From NCBI GenBank assembly GCA_021778375.1, contig JAJYCM010000130.1, positions 1 to 7,406 on the forward strand: 7,406 bases of DNA, in the 5' to 3' direction. The notes beneath the pieces are model-generated. The model had not been told where the DNA came from. It saw only the letters and a list, made by a program, of their open reading frames with translations, and searched no databases. This DNA is from Bacteroidota bacterium (lineage in GTDB: Bacteria > Bacteroidota > Ignavibacteria > Ignavibacteriales > Ignavibacteriaceae). Positions 1-7,108 of this stretch are shown here, one piece after another. Position 1 is the first letter of the stretch. Each line of letters starts with the position of its first letter. A program made the position numbers and the translations under genes.

Positions 1-38
1 GAATAAACATGAGAGTTCATCCCGCTATGTAGTCGAAT
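1..38. other. Region downstream of nfnB at the window edge
   Basis: These 38 bases follow the nfnB stop. No terminator hairpin is visible. On the minus strand an ATG at 18-20 opens a frame that runs off the edge (M-N-S-H-V-Y), but six codons are too few to call a gene, so whether the operon continues is undecided. Confidence 0.3.
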
Positions 39-1460
39 TCAATTGGAACTATTAAGAAACTCATTTATAGCAGCAGCGGCTTTTCTTCCGGCGCCCATAG
101 CAAGGATTACCGTAGCGCCTCCTGTTACAATATCGCCGCCGGCAAAAACACCTTGTTTAGTAGTTTTCATAGTATTGTCATCTACGACAATATTTCCCCA
201 TTTTGTATATTGTAAATCTGGTGTTGTCTTCTGAATTATCGGATTCGACCCGTTACCGATAGCAATAACAGACATATCAATATCTAAACTGTATTCTGAA
301 CCTTGAATTGGTATAGGTTTTCTTCTACCGGAGGAATCAGGTTCTCCTAACTCCATCTTTTGTAGTTTTACGCTTGTAAGCCATCCTTCAGAATCACCTA
401 TAAATTCTAATGGATTAGCTAAGAAAATAAATTCAATCCCTTCATCTTTCGCGTGATGTACTTCTTCTTTTCTTGCAGGCATTTCAGCATCGGAACGGCG
501 GTAAATTATATAAGCGTTTTTTGCGCCTAGTCGTTTTGCTGTTCTAACTGCATCCATTGCTGTATTGCCTCCACCAAAGACGGCAACATTTTTGTCTTTA
601 ATATGAAAAACAGGTGTATCATAATCCGGAAATTTATATGCCTTCATCAAATTTACGCGGGTTAAAAATTCATTGGCAGAATAAACCCCGTTAAAATTTT
701 CTCCTTTTATATTTAAGAAATAAGGAAGACCTGCGCCAACAGCTATAAATACTGCATTATAACCATCAGTAAGAAGCTCATCTACCGTATCTGTAAATCC
801 AATAACAGCATTGGTTTGAAAATCAACTCCAAGTTTCTTAAGCGATTCTACTTCGGCTTTTACTATATCTTTTGGAAGTCGAAATTCCGGAATACCATAA
901 ATTAACACCCCTCCTAAATCATGCAGAGCTTCAAAGACAGTTACATCATGACCCATCTGGATTAAATCTCCAGCACAGCCTAATCCGGCAGGACCACTTC
1001 CGATGATAGCAACTTTTTTCCCGCTTTTTGGTTTTATCACTGCCTCTCGTATGCCAACGTTTTGACGTTCGAAATCTGCTACAAATCTTTCCAATCTTCC
1101 GATTGCAACAGATTCGCCCTTCTTACCAACTACGCACTTTGCCTCACATTGTTCTTCTTGCGGACAAACTCTTCCGCAAATCGCTGGAAGCATGTTGTCT
1201 TCTTTTATTTTTTCGGCAGCTTTTAAATATTCTCCTTCAGCAACTAGAGAGATGAAGTCTTTAATTTTCACTCCGACTGGGCAACCTTCTACACATGTAG
1301 GCTTAGGACATTGAATGCAGCGCATCGCTTCCATTTTTGCAAGTTCTTCTGTAAATCCAAGGTTAACTTCAGAAAAATTATTTCTTCTTATAGCGCTGTC
1401 CTGCTCAGGCATAGCTTGCCGTTGAATTTTCATTCTCTCTTTATTCGATAACTTAGGCAT
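39..1460 (-). CDS. nfnB: NfnB-type large subunit, FAD/Fe-S NADPH oxidoreductase (GltD/SudA-like)
   Basis: This is a flavin and iron-sulfur subunit of the glutamate synthase small-subunit superfamily. The N-terminus has eight cysteines in two groups (counting from the ATG: C48, C51, C56, C60 and C95, C99, C105, C109), the pattern that binds two [4Fe-4S] clusters. An FAD-binding GSGPAG lies near residues 154-159, an NADPH-binding GGGNTAMD near 296-303, and the closing FAD motif GVFAGGD near 437-443. The length of 473 residues fits NfnB or SudA. Immediately upstream is the small partner (1491-2348), and no glutamate synthase large subunit is present, so a transhydrogenase (NADPH with NADH plus ferredoxin) is a better reading than glutamate synthesis. 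I chose the ATG at 1458-1460 over the in-frame TTG one codon earlier because a GGAG (minus strand, 1467-1470) lies 6 bases before the ATG but only 3 before the TTG. Sulfide dehydrogenase (SudA) remains possible; sequence alone does not separate the two. Confidence 0.93.
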   Translation of the reverse strand: MPKLSNKERMKIQRQAMPEQDSAIRRNNFSEVNLGFTEELAKMEAMRCIQCPKPTCVEGCPVGVKIKDFISLVAEGEYLKAAEKIKEDNMLPAICGRVCPQEEQCEAKCVVGKKGESVAIGRLERFVADFERQNVGIREAVIKPKSGKKVAIIGSGPAGLGCAGDLIQMGHDVTVFEALHDLGGVLIYGIPEFRLPKDIVKAEVESLKKLGVDFQTNAVIGFTDTVDELLTDGYNAVFIAVGAGLPYFLNIKGENFNGVYSANEFLTRVNLMKAYKFPDYDTPVFHIKDKNVAVFGGGNTAMDAVRTAKRLGAKNAYIIYRRSDAEMPARKEEVHHAKDEGIEFIFLANPLEFIGDSEGWLTSVKLQKMELGEPDSSGRRKPIPIQGSEYSLDIDMSVIAIGNGSNPIIQKTTPDLQYTKWGNIVVDDNTMKTTKQGVFAGGDIVTGGATVILAMGAGRKAAAAINEFLNSSN

Positions 1461-1466
1461 CAATAT

Positions 1467-1470
1467 CTCC
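1467..1470 (-). promoter_or_regulatory. Ribosome binding site of nfnB
   Basis: GGAG on the minus strand lies 6 bases before the ATG at 1458-1460. It decides the start, because the in-frame TTG at 1461-1463 would leave only 3 bases of spacing. Confidence 0.7.
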
Positions 1471-1490
1471 GGTGGTATTTGGTTTCATCT

Positions 1491-2348
1491 TTATTCATTA
1501 ACGGCTTTAAGCATTGCTTCTTCACTTTTACACGAATATTTTTGAATAGCTTCCTTCTCATCTTCGCGGTACGTTTTGTTTCTTCTTTCAAGAGTAGCAA
1601 AATCTACTTTATGTGCGTCGAATTCTGGTCCGTCTACACAAACAAAAACTGTTTTATCGTCTACAGTTGCTCTACACCCGCCGCACATTCCTGTTCCGTC
1701 AACCATTATTGGGTTTAGACTTACAACCGTTTTTATCTTGTATTTCCTTGTTACTTCGGCAACAGCTTTCATCATCGGAATGGGTCCGATTGCAAGTACG
1801 AAATCAATTTTCCTTTTTGCATCTATTAGTTCTTGAAGTTTTGAAGTAACAAATCCGGGATACCCATAACTACCGTCATCGGTAGTTACAAATACTTCGT
1901 CACAGGTTTTGTTCATTTCATCTTCAAGGATTACATATTCTTTCGAACGTCCGCCAATGATTGAGATAGTATAATTGCCGGCTTGCTTCAAAGCAACTGC
2001 AGTAGGATAAGCAATCGCTGTTCCTACTCCGCCGCCAATGTTTACTGCTGTACCGAATTTTTCAATGTGAGAAGGTTTTCCTAATGGACCGACTACATCC
2101 AGAATAAATTCTCCGCTGTTCAATTCGTTTAGCTCTTGTGTAGTTTTTCCTATCCCTTGTACGATAAGTGTAATAGTTCCTTCTTCGATATTTGAATCAG
2201 AAATTGTCAAAGGAATCCTTTCACCATGATCATTTACTCTAACAATAACAAACTGACCGGCTCGCCTTTTCCTTGCAATTTTGGGTGCTTCAATTATAAT
2301 TTTTCTTACACTTGGGGCAATAAATTCTGCATTAATTATTTTAAACAT
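1491..2348 (-). CDS. nfnA: NfnA-type small subunit, FAD/[2Fe-2S] NAD-binding protein (SudB/PyrK-like)
   Basis: This is a 285-residue ferredoxin-NADP reductase-fold protein of the sulfide/dihydroorotate dehydrogenase electron-transfer family. The N-terminal FAD barrel carries R44-x-P-L-T, the family version of the flavin-contacting motif. The NAD-binding half starts at GGGVGTA (105-111). Near the C-terminus, DGTGMCGGC (217-225) and C237 in VCVDGPEF form the [2Fe-2S] site. Only three cysteines are visible there (C222, C225, C237), consistent with the aspartate-plus-three-cysteine ligation I recall for NfnA; D217 is the natural fourth ligand, by inference. In NfnAB this subunit binds NADH and works with NfnB in flavin-based electron bifurcation between NADH, NADPH and ferredoxin. 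It begins only 10 bases after the maeB stop with just a weak GAAG (minus strand, 2353-2356), so translation is probably coupled to maeB. nfnB follows after 30 bases. PyrK is less likely because no dihydroorotate dehydrogenase gene is adjacent. Confidence 0.92.
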   Translation of the reverse strand: MFKIINAEFIAPSVRKIIIEAPKIARKRRAGQFVIVRVNDHGERIPLTISDSNIEEGTITLIVQGIGKTTQELNELNSGEFILDVVGPLGKPSHIEKFGTAVNIGGGVGTAIAYPTAVALKQAGNYTISIIGGRSKEYVILEDEMNKTCDEVFVTTDDGSYGYPGFVTSKLQELIDAKRKIDFVLAIGPIPMMKAVAEVTRKYKIKTVVSLNPIMVDGTGMCGGCRATVDDKTVFVCVDGPEFDAHKVDFATLERRNKTYREDEKEAIQKYSCKSEEAMLKAVNE

Positions 2349-2358
2349 TTTGCTTCAA

Positions 2359-4617
2359 TTATACCTTTAATATTTTATTAGCTTCAAGAACAGCAATCGC
2401 TGTCATATTAGTTATATCGTCTACCGTTGCTCCTCTTTGAAGAATATGCACGGGTTTTTTCATTCCCATTAATACCGGGCCTATGACAGTAGCTTCGCCT
2501 ATTCGTGCCATTAGTTTATAAGCAATGTTTCCGGCGTTCAAATCCGGGAATATTAATACGTTAGCCTTCCCTTTTAATACGCTAAAGGGATAATCATTTT
2601 CTAGAATTTGCGTAACGACTGCTGTATCTGCCTGCATTTCGCCGTCAACCATCAAATCAGGTCGTAGGCTGTGGACAATTTTAACCGCTTCTTTTACTTT
2701 TGTTGATTCAGGATATTTTGCCGAACCAAAATTACTAAAAGAAAGCAATGCTACTTTTGGTTCGATATCAAAGGCTTTAGCAGTATCAGCAGCGGAAATT
2801 GCAATCTCAGCAAGCTCGCTTGAAGTTGGATTTATGTTTACGGTTGTATCTGCAAAAAAGAATACATCTTTTTTTGTGACAACGATATATAACCCCGAAA
2901 CAACTTTTAACCCTTCCTTTATACCTATGCATTGCAGTGCAGGCTTTATAGTGTTCGGATAATTCGCAGTTAATCCGCTAATCATTGCATCAGCATCATT
3001 TTTTTCAACCATCATCGAACCATAATAAACTGGATTTCTCATCAGTTCTTTTGCTTCTTTCAGGGTAGCGCCTTTGCGAAAGCGTTTTGCATAAAAATCA
3101 GCAGCATATTTAGGACTTCTCTCGCAACTTTCTGGATCAAATATTTCAAATTCGTTTTGGTCATAACCCAAATTATCGATATTATTTTTGATGGTAGTTT
3201 TATTTCCTAAAAGAATTGGTTTTGCAATATTATCGGTGTAAGAAACATGAGCGGCTCTAATAATTTTTTCTTCTTCACCTTCGGGATAAACAACACGACG
3301 CGGATTTTTTTGGGCTTTATGAATTGCAACTCGCACAATTTCCTTTGACAGGCCAAGTCTTTCTTTTAATTGCTCCTCATAAGCATCCCAATCCTCTATC
3401 TGAATTCTTGCTACACCCGTGTCAATAGCGGCTTTTGCCACAGCAGGAGCTACATGCCAAAGCACACGAGGATCGAATGGTTTTGGAATTATATAATCCT
3501 TTCCAAACTTAAAATCTTCTCCGCCGTATGCATTAAGTACCATCTCAGGGACTTTCTTTTTCGCCAGCCCAGCTAATGCCTTAACTGCTGCCATTTTCAT
3601 TTCTTCATTTATGGCTGAGGCTCTAACATCTAAAGCTCCACGGAATATAAAAGGAAATCCTAAAACGTTATTTACTTGATTAGGATAATCGCTTCTGCCT
3701 GTTGCCATTATTATATCATCTCTAACGCTTATTGCATCATCGTACGTAATTTCCGGATCAGGATTAGCCATAGCAAATACAATAGGATTAGGAGCCATAA
3801 CTTTTATCATATCTTTAGAAACAATCCCGCCTTTAGAAAGACCTACGAAAACATCTGCACCAGTCATTGCTTCCTTCAAGGAAGAATATTCTTTTTTGGA
3901 TGCAAAATCCTTTTTGTATTTATTAAGGTCTGTCCTTGATTTTGTAACGCAGCCTTTGGTATCGAACATAACAATATTTTCTATGTTGGCTCCTGCACTT
4001 ACATATAATTTACAGCATGAAATAGCTGCGGCTCCCGCACCGCTTACAATAATCTTTAAGCTCGATAATTTTTTCCCTGCAACTTCGGCAGCATTAATTA
4101 AGGCAGCACAAGAAATAATAGCAGTACCATGCTGGTCATCGTGAAATACCGGGATGTTCATGGTTTCTTTAAGAGTTTCTTCAATCTCGAAACATTCGGG
4201 AGCTTTTATATCTTCAAGATTTATCCCGCCAAAAGTGGGTTCAAGAAGTTGGACAGCCCTAATAATTTCCTTTGGGTCTTTACTTTTAAGTTCTAAATCG
4301 AAAACATCGATATCCGCAAATCTTTTGAACAATACACCCTTACCTTCCATAACTGGTTTCCCGGCTGCCGGTCCAATATCGCCAAGTCCCAATACTGCAG
4401 TACAATTTGAAATAACAGCAACCAAATTTCCTTTAGCCGTGTATTTGTAGACATCATCCGGATTTTTTTCAATTTCGAGGCATGGCACAGCAACTCCAGG
4501 AGTATAGGCTAATGACAGGTCTCTTGAAGTTAAGCAGGGTTTTGTAGAAATAACTTCTATTTTTCCGTGTCTACCTTTACTATGGTAATCAAGCGCATCT
4601 TCTTTGCGAATTTCCAT
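2359..4617 (-). CDS. maeB: NADP-dependent malic enzyme with C-terminal phosphotransacetylase-like domain
   Basis: Oxidative decarboxylation of malate to pyruvate and CO2 with reduction of NADP+, in the cytoplasm. At 752 residues it matches the long MaeB type. The malic N-terminal domain shows YTPGVA (38-43), with EGKGVLFKRFADID (91-104) behind it. The divalent metal site is marked by E135-D136 and by FHDDQHGTA (158-166). The nucleotide-binding domain has GAGAAA (193-198) and MANPDPEI (283-290), then ATGRSDYPNQVNN (305-317). From about residue 428 to the end is a phosphate acetyl/butyryltransferase-like domain with ADTTVNINPTSSELAEIA (589-606), DGEMQAD (658-664) and HILQRGATVDD (724-734). In this family that domain is thought to be regulatory, sensing acetyl-CoA, rather than catalytic; the serine of true Pta (in NDLSRG) is Q727 here. 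It is the first gene of the operon with nfnA and nfnB. NADP preference is taken from the family; I did not derive it from a specificity residue. Confidence 0.96.
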   Translation of the reverse strand: MEIRKEDALDYHSKGRHGKIEVISTKPCLTSRDLSLAYTPGVAVPCLEIEKNPDDVYKYTAKGNLVAVISNCTAVLGLGDIGPAAGKPVMEGKGVLFKRFADIDVFDLELKSKDPKEIIRAVQLLEPTFGGINLEDIKAPECFEIEETLKETMNIPVFHDDQHGTAIISCAALINAAEVAGKKLSSLKIIVSGAGAAAISCCKLYVSAGANIENIVMFDTKGCVTKSRTDLNKYKKDFASKKEYSSLKEAMTGADVFVGLSKGGIVSKDMIKVMAPNPIVFAMANPDPEITYDDAISVRDDIIMATGRSDYPNQVNNVLGFPFIFRGALDVRASAINEEMKMAAVKALAGLAKKKVPEMVLNAYGGEDFKFGKDYIIPKPFDPRVLWHVAPAVAKAAIDTGVARIQIEDWDAYEEQLKERLGLSKEIVRVAIHKAQKNPRRVVYPEGEEEKIIRAAHVSYTDNIAKPILLGNKTTIKNNIDNLGYDQNEFEIFDPESCERSPKYAADFYAKRFRKGATLKEAKELMRNPVYYGSMMVEKNDADAMISGLTANYPNTIKPALQCIGIKEGLKVVSGLYIVVTKKDVFFFADTTVNINPTSSELAEIAISAADTAKAFDIEPKVALLSFSNFGSAKYPESTKVKEAVKIVHSLRPDLMVDGEMQADTAVVTQILENDYPFSVLKGKANVLIFPDLNAGNIAYKLMARIGEATVIGPVLMGMKKPVHILQRGATVDDITNMTAIAVLEANKILKV

Positions 4618-4622
4618 TTTGT

Positions 4623-4628
4623 TTTCCT
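4623..4628 (-). promoter_or_regulatory. Ribosome binding site of maeB
   Basis: AGGAAA on the minus strand, with its AGGA core 7 bases before the maeB ATG (4615-4617). It supports that start. Confidence 0.7.
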
Positions 4629-4673
4629 AATTATTTTGTTTCTAAGGTGCAGAAATAAATCCCTTCAATAATC

Positions 4674-4701
4674 GTTATACTAAAAGAATTCATTCTTTCA
4701 A
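4674..4701 (-). promoter_or_regulatory. Candidate sigma70-like promoter of the maeB-nfnA-nfnB operon
   Basis: On the minus strand TTGAAA (4696-4701) is followed after 16 bases by TATAAC (4674-4679), about 56 bases before the maeB start. Both boxes match the sigma70 consensus at four or more of six positions. Bacteroidota often use a different pattern (TAnnTTTG at -7); one such match, TATTTTTG on the minus strand at 4729-4736, lies just upstream and is an alternative. Which one is used cannot be told from sequence. Confidence 0.45.
4683..4698. repeat. 16-base palindrome inside the candidate maeB promoter
   Basis: AAAGAAT (4683-4689) and ATTCTTT (4692-4698) are exact reverse complements separated by TC. 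The element fills the spacer between the proposed -35 and -10 boxes and overlaps the -35, a position suited to a repressor operator. Confidence 0.5.
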
Positions 4702-4733
4702 TTTTGAAAAACATTTGTAAATGCTTTTCAAAA
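4702..4733. repeat. 32-base near-perfect palindrome upstream of maeB, probable operator
   Basis: Outer arms TTTTGAAAA (4702-4710) and TTTTCAAAA (4725-4733) are exact reverse complements. Inner arms CATTT (4712-4716) and AAATG (4719-4723) are too. Only the A/C pair at 4711/4724 and the central GT break symmetry, so 28 of 32 positions are symmetric. It abuts the proposed -35 box of maeB. No T-tract follows on either strand, so it does not look like a terminator. A dimeric regulator site is the simplest reading; I do not recognise which family. Confidence 0.55.
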
Positions 4734-5135
4734 ATAAATAATAAAACTGACTTATGTAACAACCATAAATTGTGCCATTTGGATATCTTTTATAAAGCTG
4801 TAAGTCATTTATTTGTCGACGAAAATAAAGGCGTCTTAAATCTATTCGATAATCATTTCCCATTTATGAAAATATTTTTCTAAGGATTAGAAGTAATGCA
4901 TAAAAATGGTTTGATCTTATCCTCTGCTAATTGAAAAACTATGGAACATTCTTCATGCGAATTTTATGCGTTCGCTGCGAAACTTTTTGTCACAAAGATT
5001 TTTACAAAAAAGATTTATTCTCTCTAAAAGATTGTTATTCTTCTCATAATGAAGCTTTTCTTAAAATTTACCTTCATTTAATGGAACGGCATATCATTTG
5101 TAAAATTAGGTCGGAAATAGAATTAACAAAAAAAT

Positions 5136-5141
5136 AAGGAG
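5136..5141 (+). promoter_or_regulatory. Ribosome binding site of the T9SS cargo gene
   Basis: AAGGAG ends 7 bases before the ATG at 5149-5151, a near-ideal Shine-Dalgarno that fixes this start. Confidence 0.8.
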
Positions 5142-5148
5142 TCCAGCA

Positions 5149-7032
5149 ATGAAAAGAATTACACATTTATTCTTTTATTTTTCTCTTATCGTTTTTCTCG
5201 TCTCAGTGAAGCAGTATCCTCAGATGATGATGCAAGATACCTTGAAGGGACATGTTTATGTAGCAGGTAATGAAGATGCACCTCATATTCCGATAGCAAA
5301 TGCAACCGTGTCATTACATAGTTTTACGATGCTTGGTGATTCTACATTTTATAGTGCGACAACCGATTCAACCGGCGCATTTGTAATAGGTGGAGTAACT
5401 CACGGCAATTATGTCATTTTTTGCACTGCTGCAGGATATTCAACTTTGGTGAGAAGTGAATTTGATCTTGAAGACCAAAATTCATCAATTAACCTTTACC
5501 TGCACGATACGCTTTCAATTATGGGAGGAACTGTTTCAGGAAAAGTTAAGTTTGATGAATCTGATAAACCTATTTCACAAGCTATAATCGAGTTTATCAG
5601 TTTGAATAATTTAGTAGCAAATGTATTTACGACAACTGATACTAATGGTTTTTATAGTGCTAAAGTTCCAAGCGGCCAATATTATGTGTCATGCACAGTT
5701 TCTATGAATGATACCGCAACTTTTTTCCACGAATTTTACGAAAATGCTCAGACAATTTCTCAAGCAAAAGTTCTTAATGTCAACGGAAGCGAACCACTGG
5801 ACGACATTAGCTTTGATATTCCGCAAAACATAGCCAGTAAACATACAATAACTTTTAGCGGAAATGTTCAATCAGGCATAAGCACTCCTGTTGATTCTGC
5901 CACAATCGATATTTTAGCTGCCGGCGGAGAAGATCATGGAGAACGAACTTTAATAGCTACTACAAAAACCGATGCCTCCGGAAATTTTTCAATTACGCTT
6001 GATAGCCTTTATCAATTAAATAATTATTTCATGATAGCTGCTCATAAAGATGGATATAAAATTCAATTTTATAATAATCAAGATGCATTTTTCAATGCAA
6101 CAATTTTAAGAGCGTTTAGCGATACTACATTTTCTAATTTGAACTTTAGTCTTGTGCAAGCAGATACAAACTACAAGTTTTCAGTAAGCGGGACTATAAA
6201 GGATACTTCAGGAATGGGAATTAATAATGTTTTCATAACAGCATTTGATTCAGTTACAGGGCAACAACATCTAGCAATCTCTGATTCAAACGGGAATTAC
6301 ACAATTAAGGAATTAGCTCAAGGTTCATATTATCTTATGTTCTTTGCTAGGGGTTATGATCCACAATTTTATCTTAATGCAGACGAATGGGAAAAAGCAA
6401 AACCTATAAATGTCAGCGATTCAGTCAATAATTTGGATGCAGTTTTAATTAAAGATATTCAATCTGTTGCTAACGGTGATATAATGGGAGATATTCATTC
6501 AGATAAAGGGAATCCTTTGTCAGGTGTATTAGTAACGCTGAAAGATTCCGCTGGTGAAACTGTAGGCTCGGCTGTCACTGATGCAAATGGATCATACACA
6601 ATCTCCGGATTAGCCCAAGGGAACTACACTATTATTGCAAGTGTTTCCACATACAGCAGCCAGAATCAAACTACTACTTATAATCCAAATTCCGGGACAA
6701 CGACTGTTTCGAACTTTACAATGGCTCAGGTAATAACTGCAGTAAAAAGCCAAGTAAACAATATCCCATCAAAATTCGTTTTGGAGAACAATTACCCAAA
6801 TCCATTTAATCCAAGCACGATAATTGGATTCTCTGTACCTTATTCTGCACATGTAACTCTTGACATATTTAATGTGCTGGGACAAAAAGTTGCTGAACTA
6901 GTGAATAAAAATTTAGCAGCAGGTCAATATTCCTACTCTTTTGATGCAAGCAAACTATCGTCCGGAGTATACTTATATAGGCTTCAAACAGATAATTATA
7001 TGTCTGTAAAAAAAATGATATTATCTAAATAA
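5149..7032 (+). CDS. Secreted multi-module protein with carboxypeptidase-regulatory-like domains and T9SS sorting domain
   Basis: The 627-residue product starts with a signal peptide: K2 R3, then a hydrophobic core at about residues 7-20, without a clean A-x-A cleavage site. About five beta-sandwich modules of the carboxypeptidase regulatory-like type follow, each recognised by a T/S-D-x-x-G-x-F/Y turn: residues 72-78, 163-169, 274-280, 378-384 and 477-483, usually followed by a G-x-Y strand such as LAQGNY. Three modules end in an F-Y-x-N motif (196, 307, 407). The last 80 or so residues are a type IX secretion sorting domain: NNYPNPFNPST (547-557), then IFNVLGQKV (573-581), GVYLYRL (606-612) and KKMILSK at the very end. 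The protein should cross the inner membrane by Sec and the outer membrane by T9SS, and end up attached to the surface or released. No enzymatic domain is visible, so adhesion, matrix or carbohydrate-binding roles are only guesses. It is monocistronic, ending in the terminator at 7053-7085. Confidence 0.9.
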   Translation: MKRITHLFFYFSLIVFLVSVKQYPQMMMQDTLKGHVYVAGNEDAPHIPIANATVSLHSFTMLGDSTFYSATTDSTGAFVIGGVTHGNYVIFCTAAGYSTLVRSEFDLEDQNSSINLYLHDTLSIMGGTVSGKVKFDESDKPISQAIIEFISLNNLVANVFTTTDTNGFYSAKVPSGQYYVSCTVSMNDTATFFHEFYENAQTISQAKVLNVNGSEPLDDISFDIPQNIASKHTITFSGNVQSGISTPVDSATIDILAAGGEDHGERTLIATTKTDASGNFSITLDSLYQLNNYFMIAAHKDGYKIQFYNNQDAFFNATILRAFSDTTFSNLNFSLVQADTNYKFSVSGTIKDTSGMGINNVFITAFDSVTGQQHLAISDSNGNYTIKELAQGSYYLMFFARGYDPQFYLNADEWEKAKPINVSDSVNNLDAVLIKDIQSVANGDIMGDIHSDKGNPLSGVLVTLKDSAGETVGSAVTDANGSYTISGLAQGNYTIIASVSTYSSQNQTTTYNPNSGTTTVSNFTMAQVITAVKSQVNNIPSKFVLENNYPNPFNPSTIIGFSVPYSAHVTLDIFNVLGQKVAELVNKNLAAGQYSYSFDASKLSSGVYLYRLQTDNYMSVKKMILSK

Positions 7033-7052
7033 CATAAAAAATATATTTCATA

Positions 7053-7085
7053 AAAAAACTCCCGTCTTACCAACGGGAGTTTTTT
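7053..7085. terminator. Bidirectional intrinsic terminator
   Basis: ACTCCCGT (7058-7065) pairs with ACGGGAGT (7073-7080) around a 7-base loop. Flanking A (7053-7057) and T (7081-7085) tracts extend the stem to 13 pairs and give a U-run in RNA from either strand. It sits between convergent genes, 20 bases after the plus-strand stop and 23 bases past the stop of the minus-strand cupin gene. Confidence 0.9.
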
Positions 7086-7108
7086 ATATCAAATAAAATC
7101 TTTCTTAT

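Larger units (their letters stand above)
4618..5148. other. Divergent intergenic region of 531 bases
   Basis: This separates maeB (minus) from the secreted-protein gene (plus). The maeB-proximal third holds the ribosome binding site, promoter candidate and two palindromes listed separately. From about 4740 to 5135 I see only AT-rich sequence: no RNA gene, no hairpin terminator, no clear promoter for the plus-strand gene, and no coding region I can support. A promoter for 5149-7032 must lie here unless it uses a pattern I do not recognise. Confidence 0.7.

Noticed and set aside
39..2348. nfnA-nfnB as glutamate synthase or dihydroorotate dehydrogenase subunits
   Set aside because: Neither a glutamate synthase large subunit nor a pyrD gene is adjacent, and the pairing of a 285-residue and a 473-residue subunit is that of NfnAB/SudAB.
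4702..4733. The 32-base palindrome as a transcription terminator
   Set aside because: Its stem is nearly all A and T and no U-tract follows on either strand; its position just upstream of the maeB promoter candidate fits an operator better.
4802..4846. TTGTCG (4813-4818) followed after 17 bases by TTAAAT as a plus-strand promoter for 5149-7032
   Set aside because: The -10 match is poor and the leader would exceed 290 bases; such matches are common by chance in AT-rich DNA.
4971..4981. Short TTCGC/GCGAA inverted repeat
   Set aside because: Five paired bases around one base is too small to support a hairpin or operator call.
4931..5137. Small plus-strand open frame of 68 codons with several cysteines, its stop overlapping the ribosome site of the next gene
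   Set aside because: It starts at TTG with no Shine-Dalgarno, the later ATG (4955) also has none, and the amino-acid mix (C, F, K, H rich) looks like translated AT-rich non-coding DNA. A regulatory leader peptide cannot be excluded.
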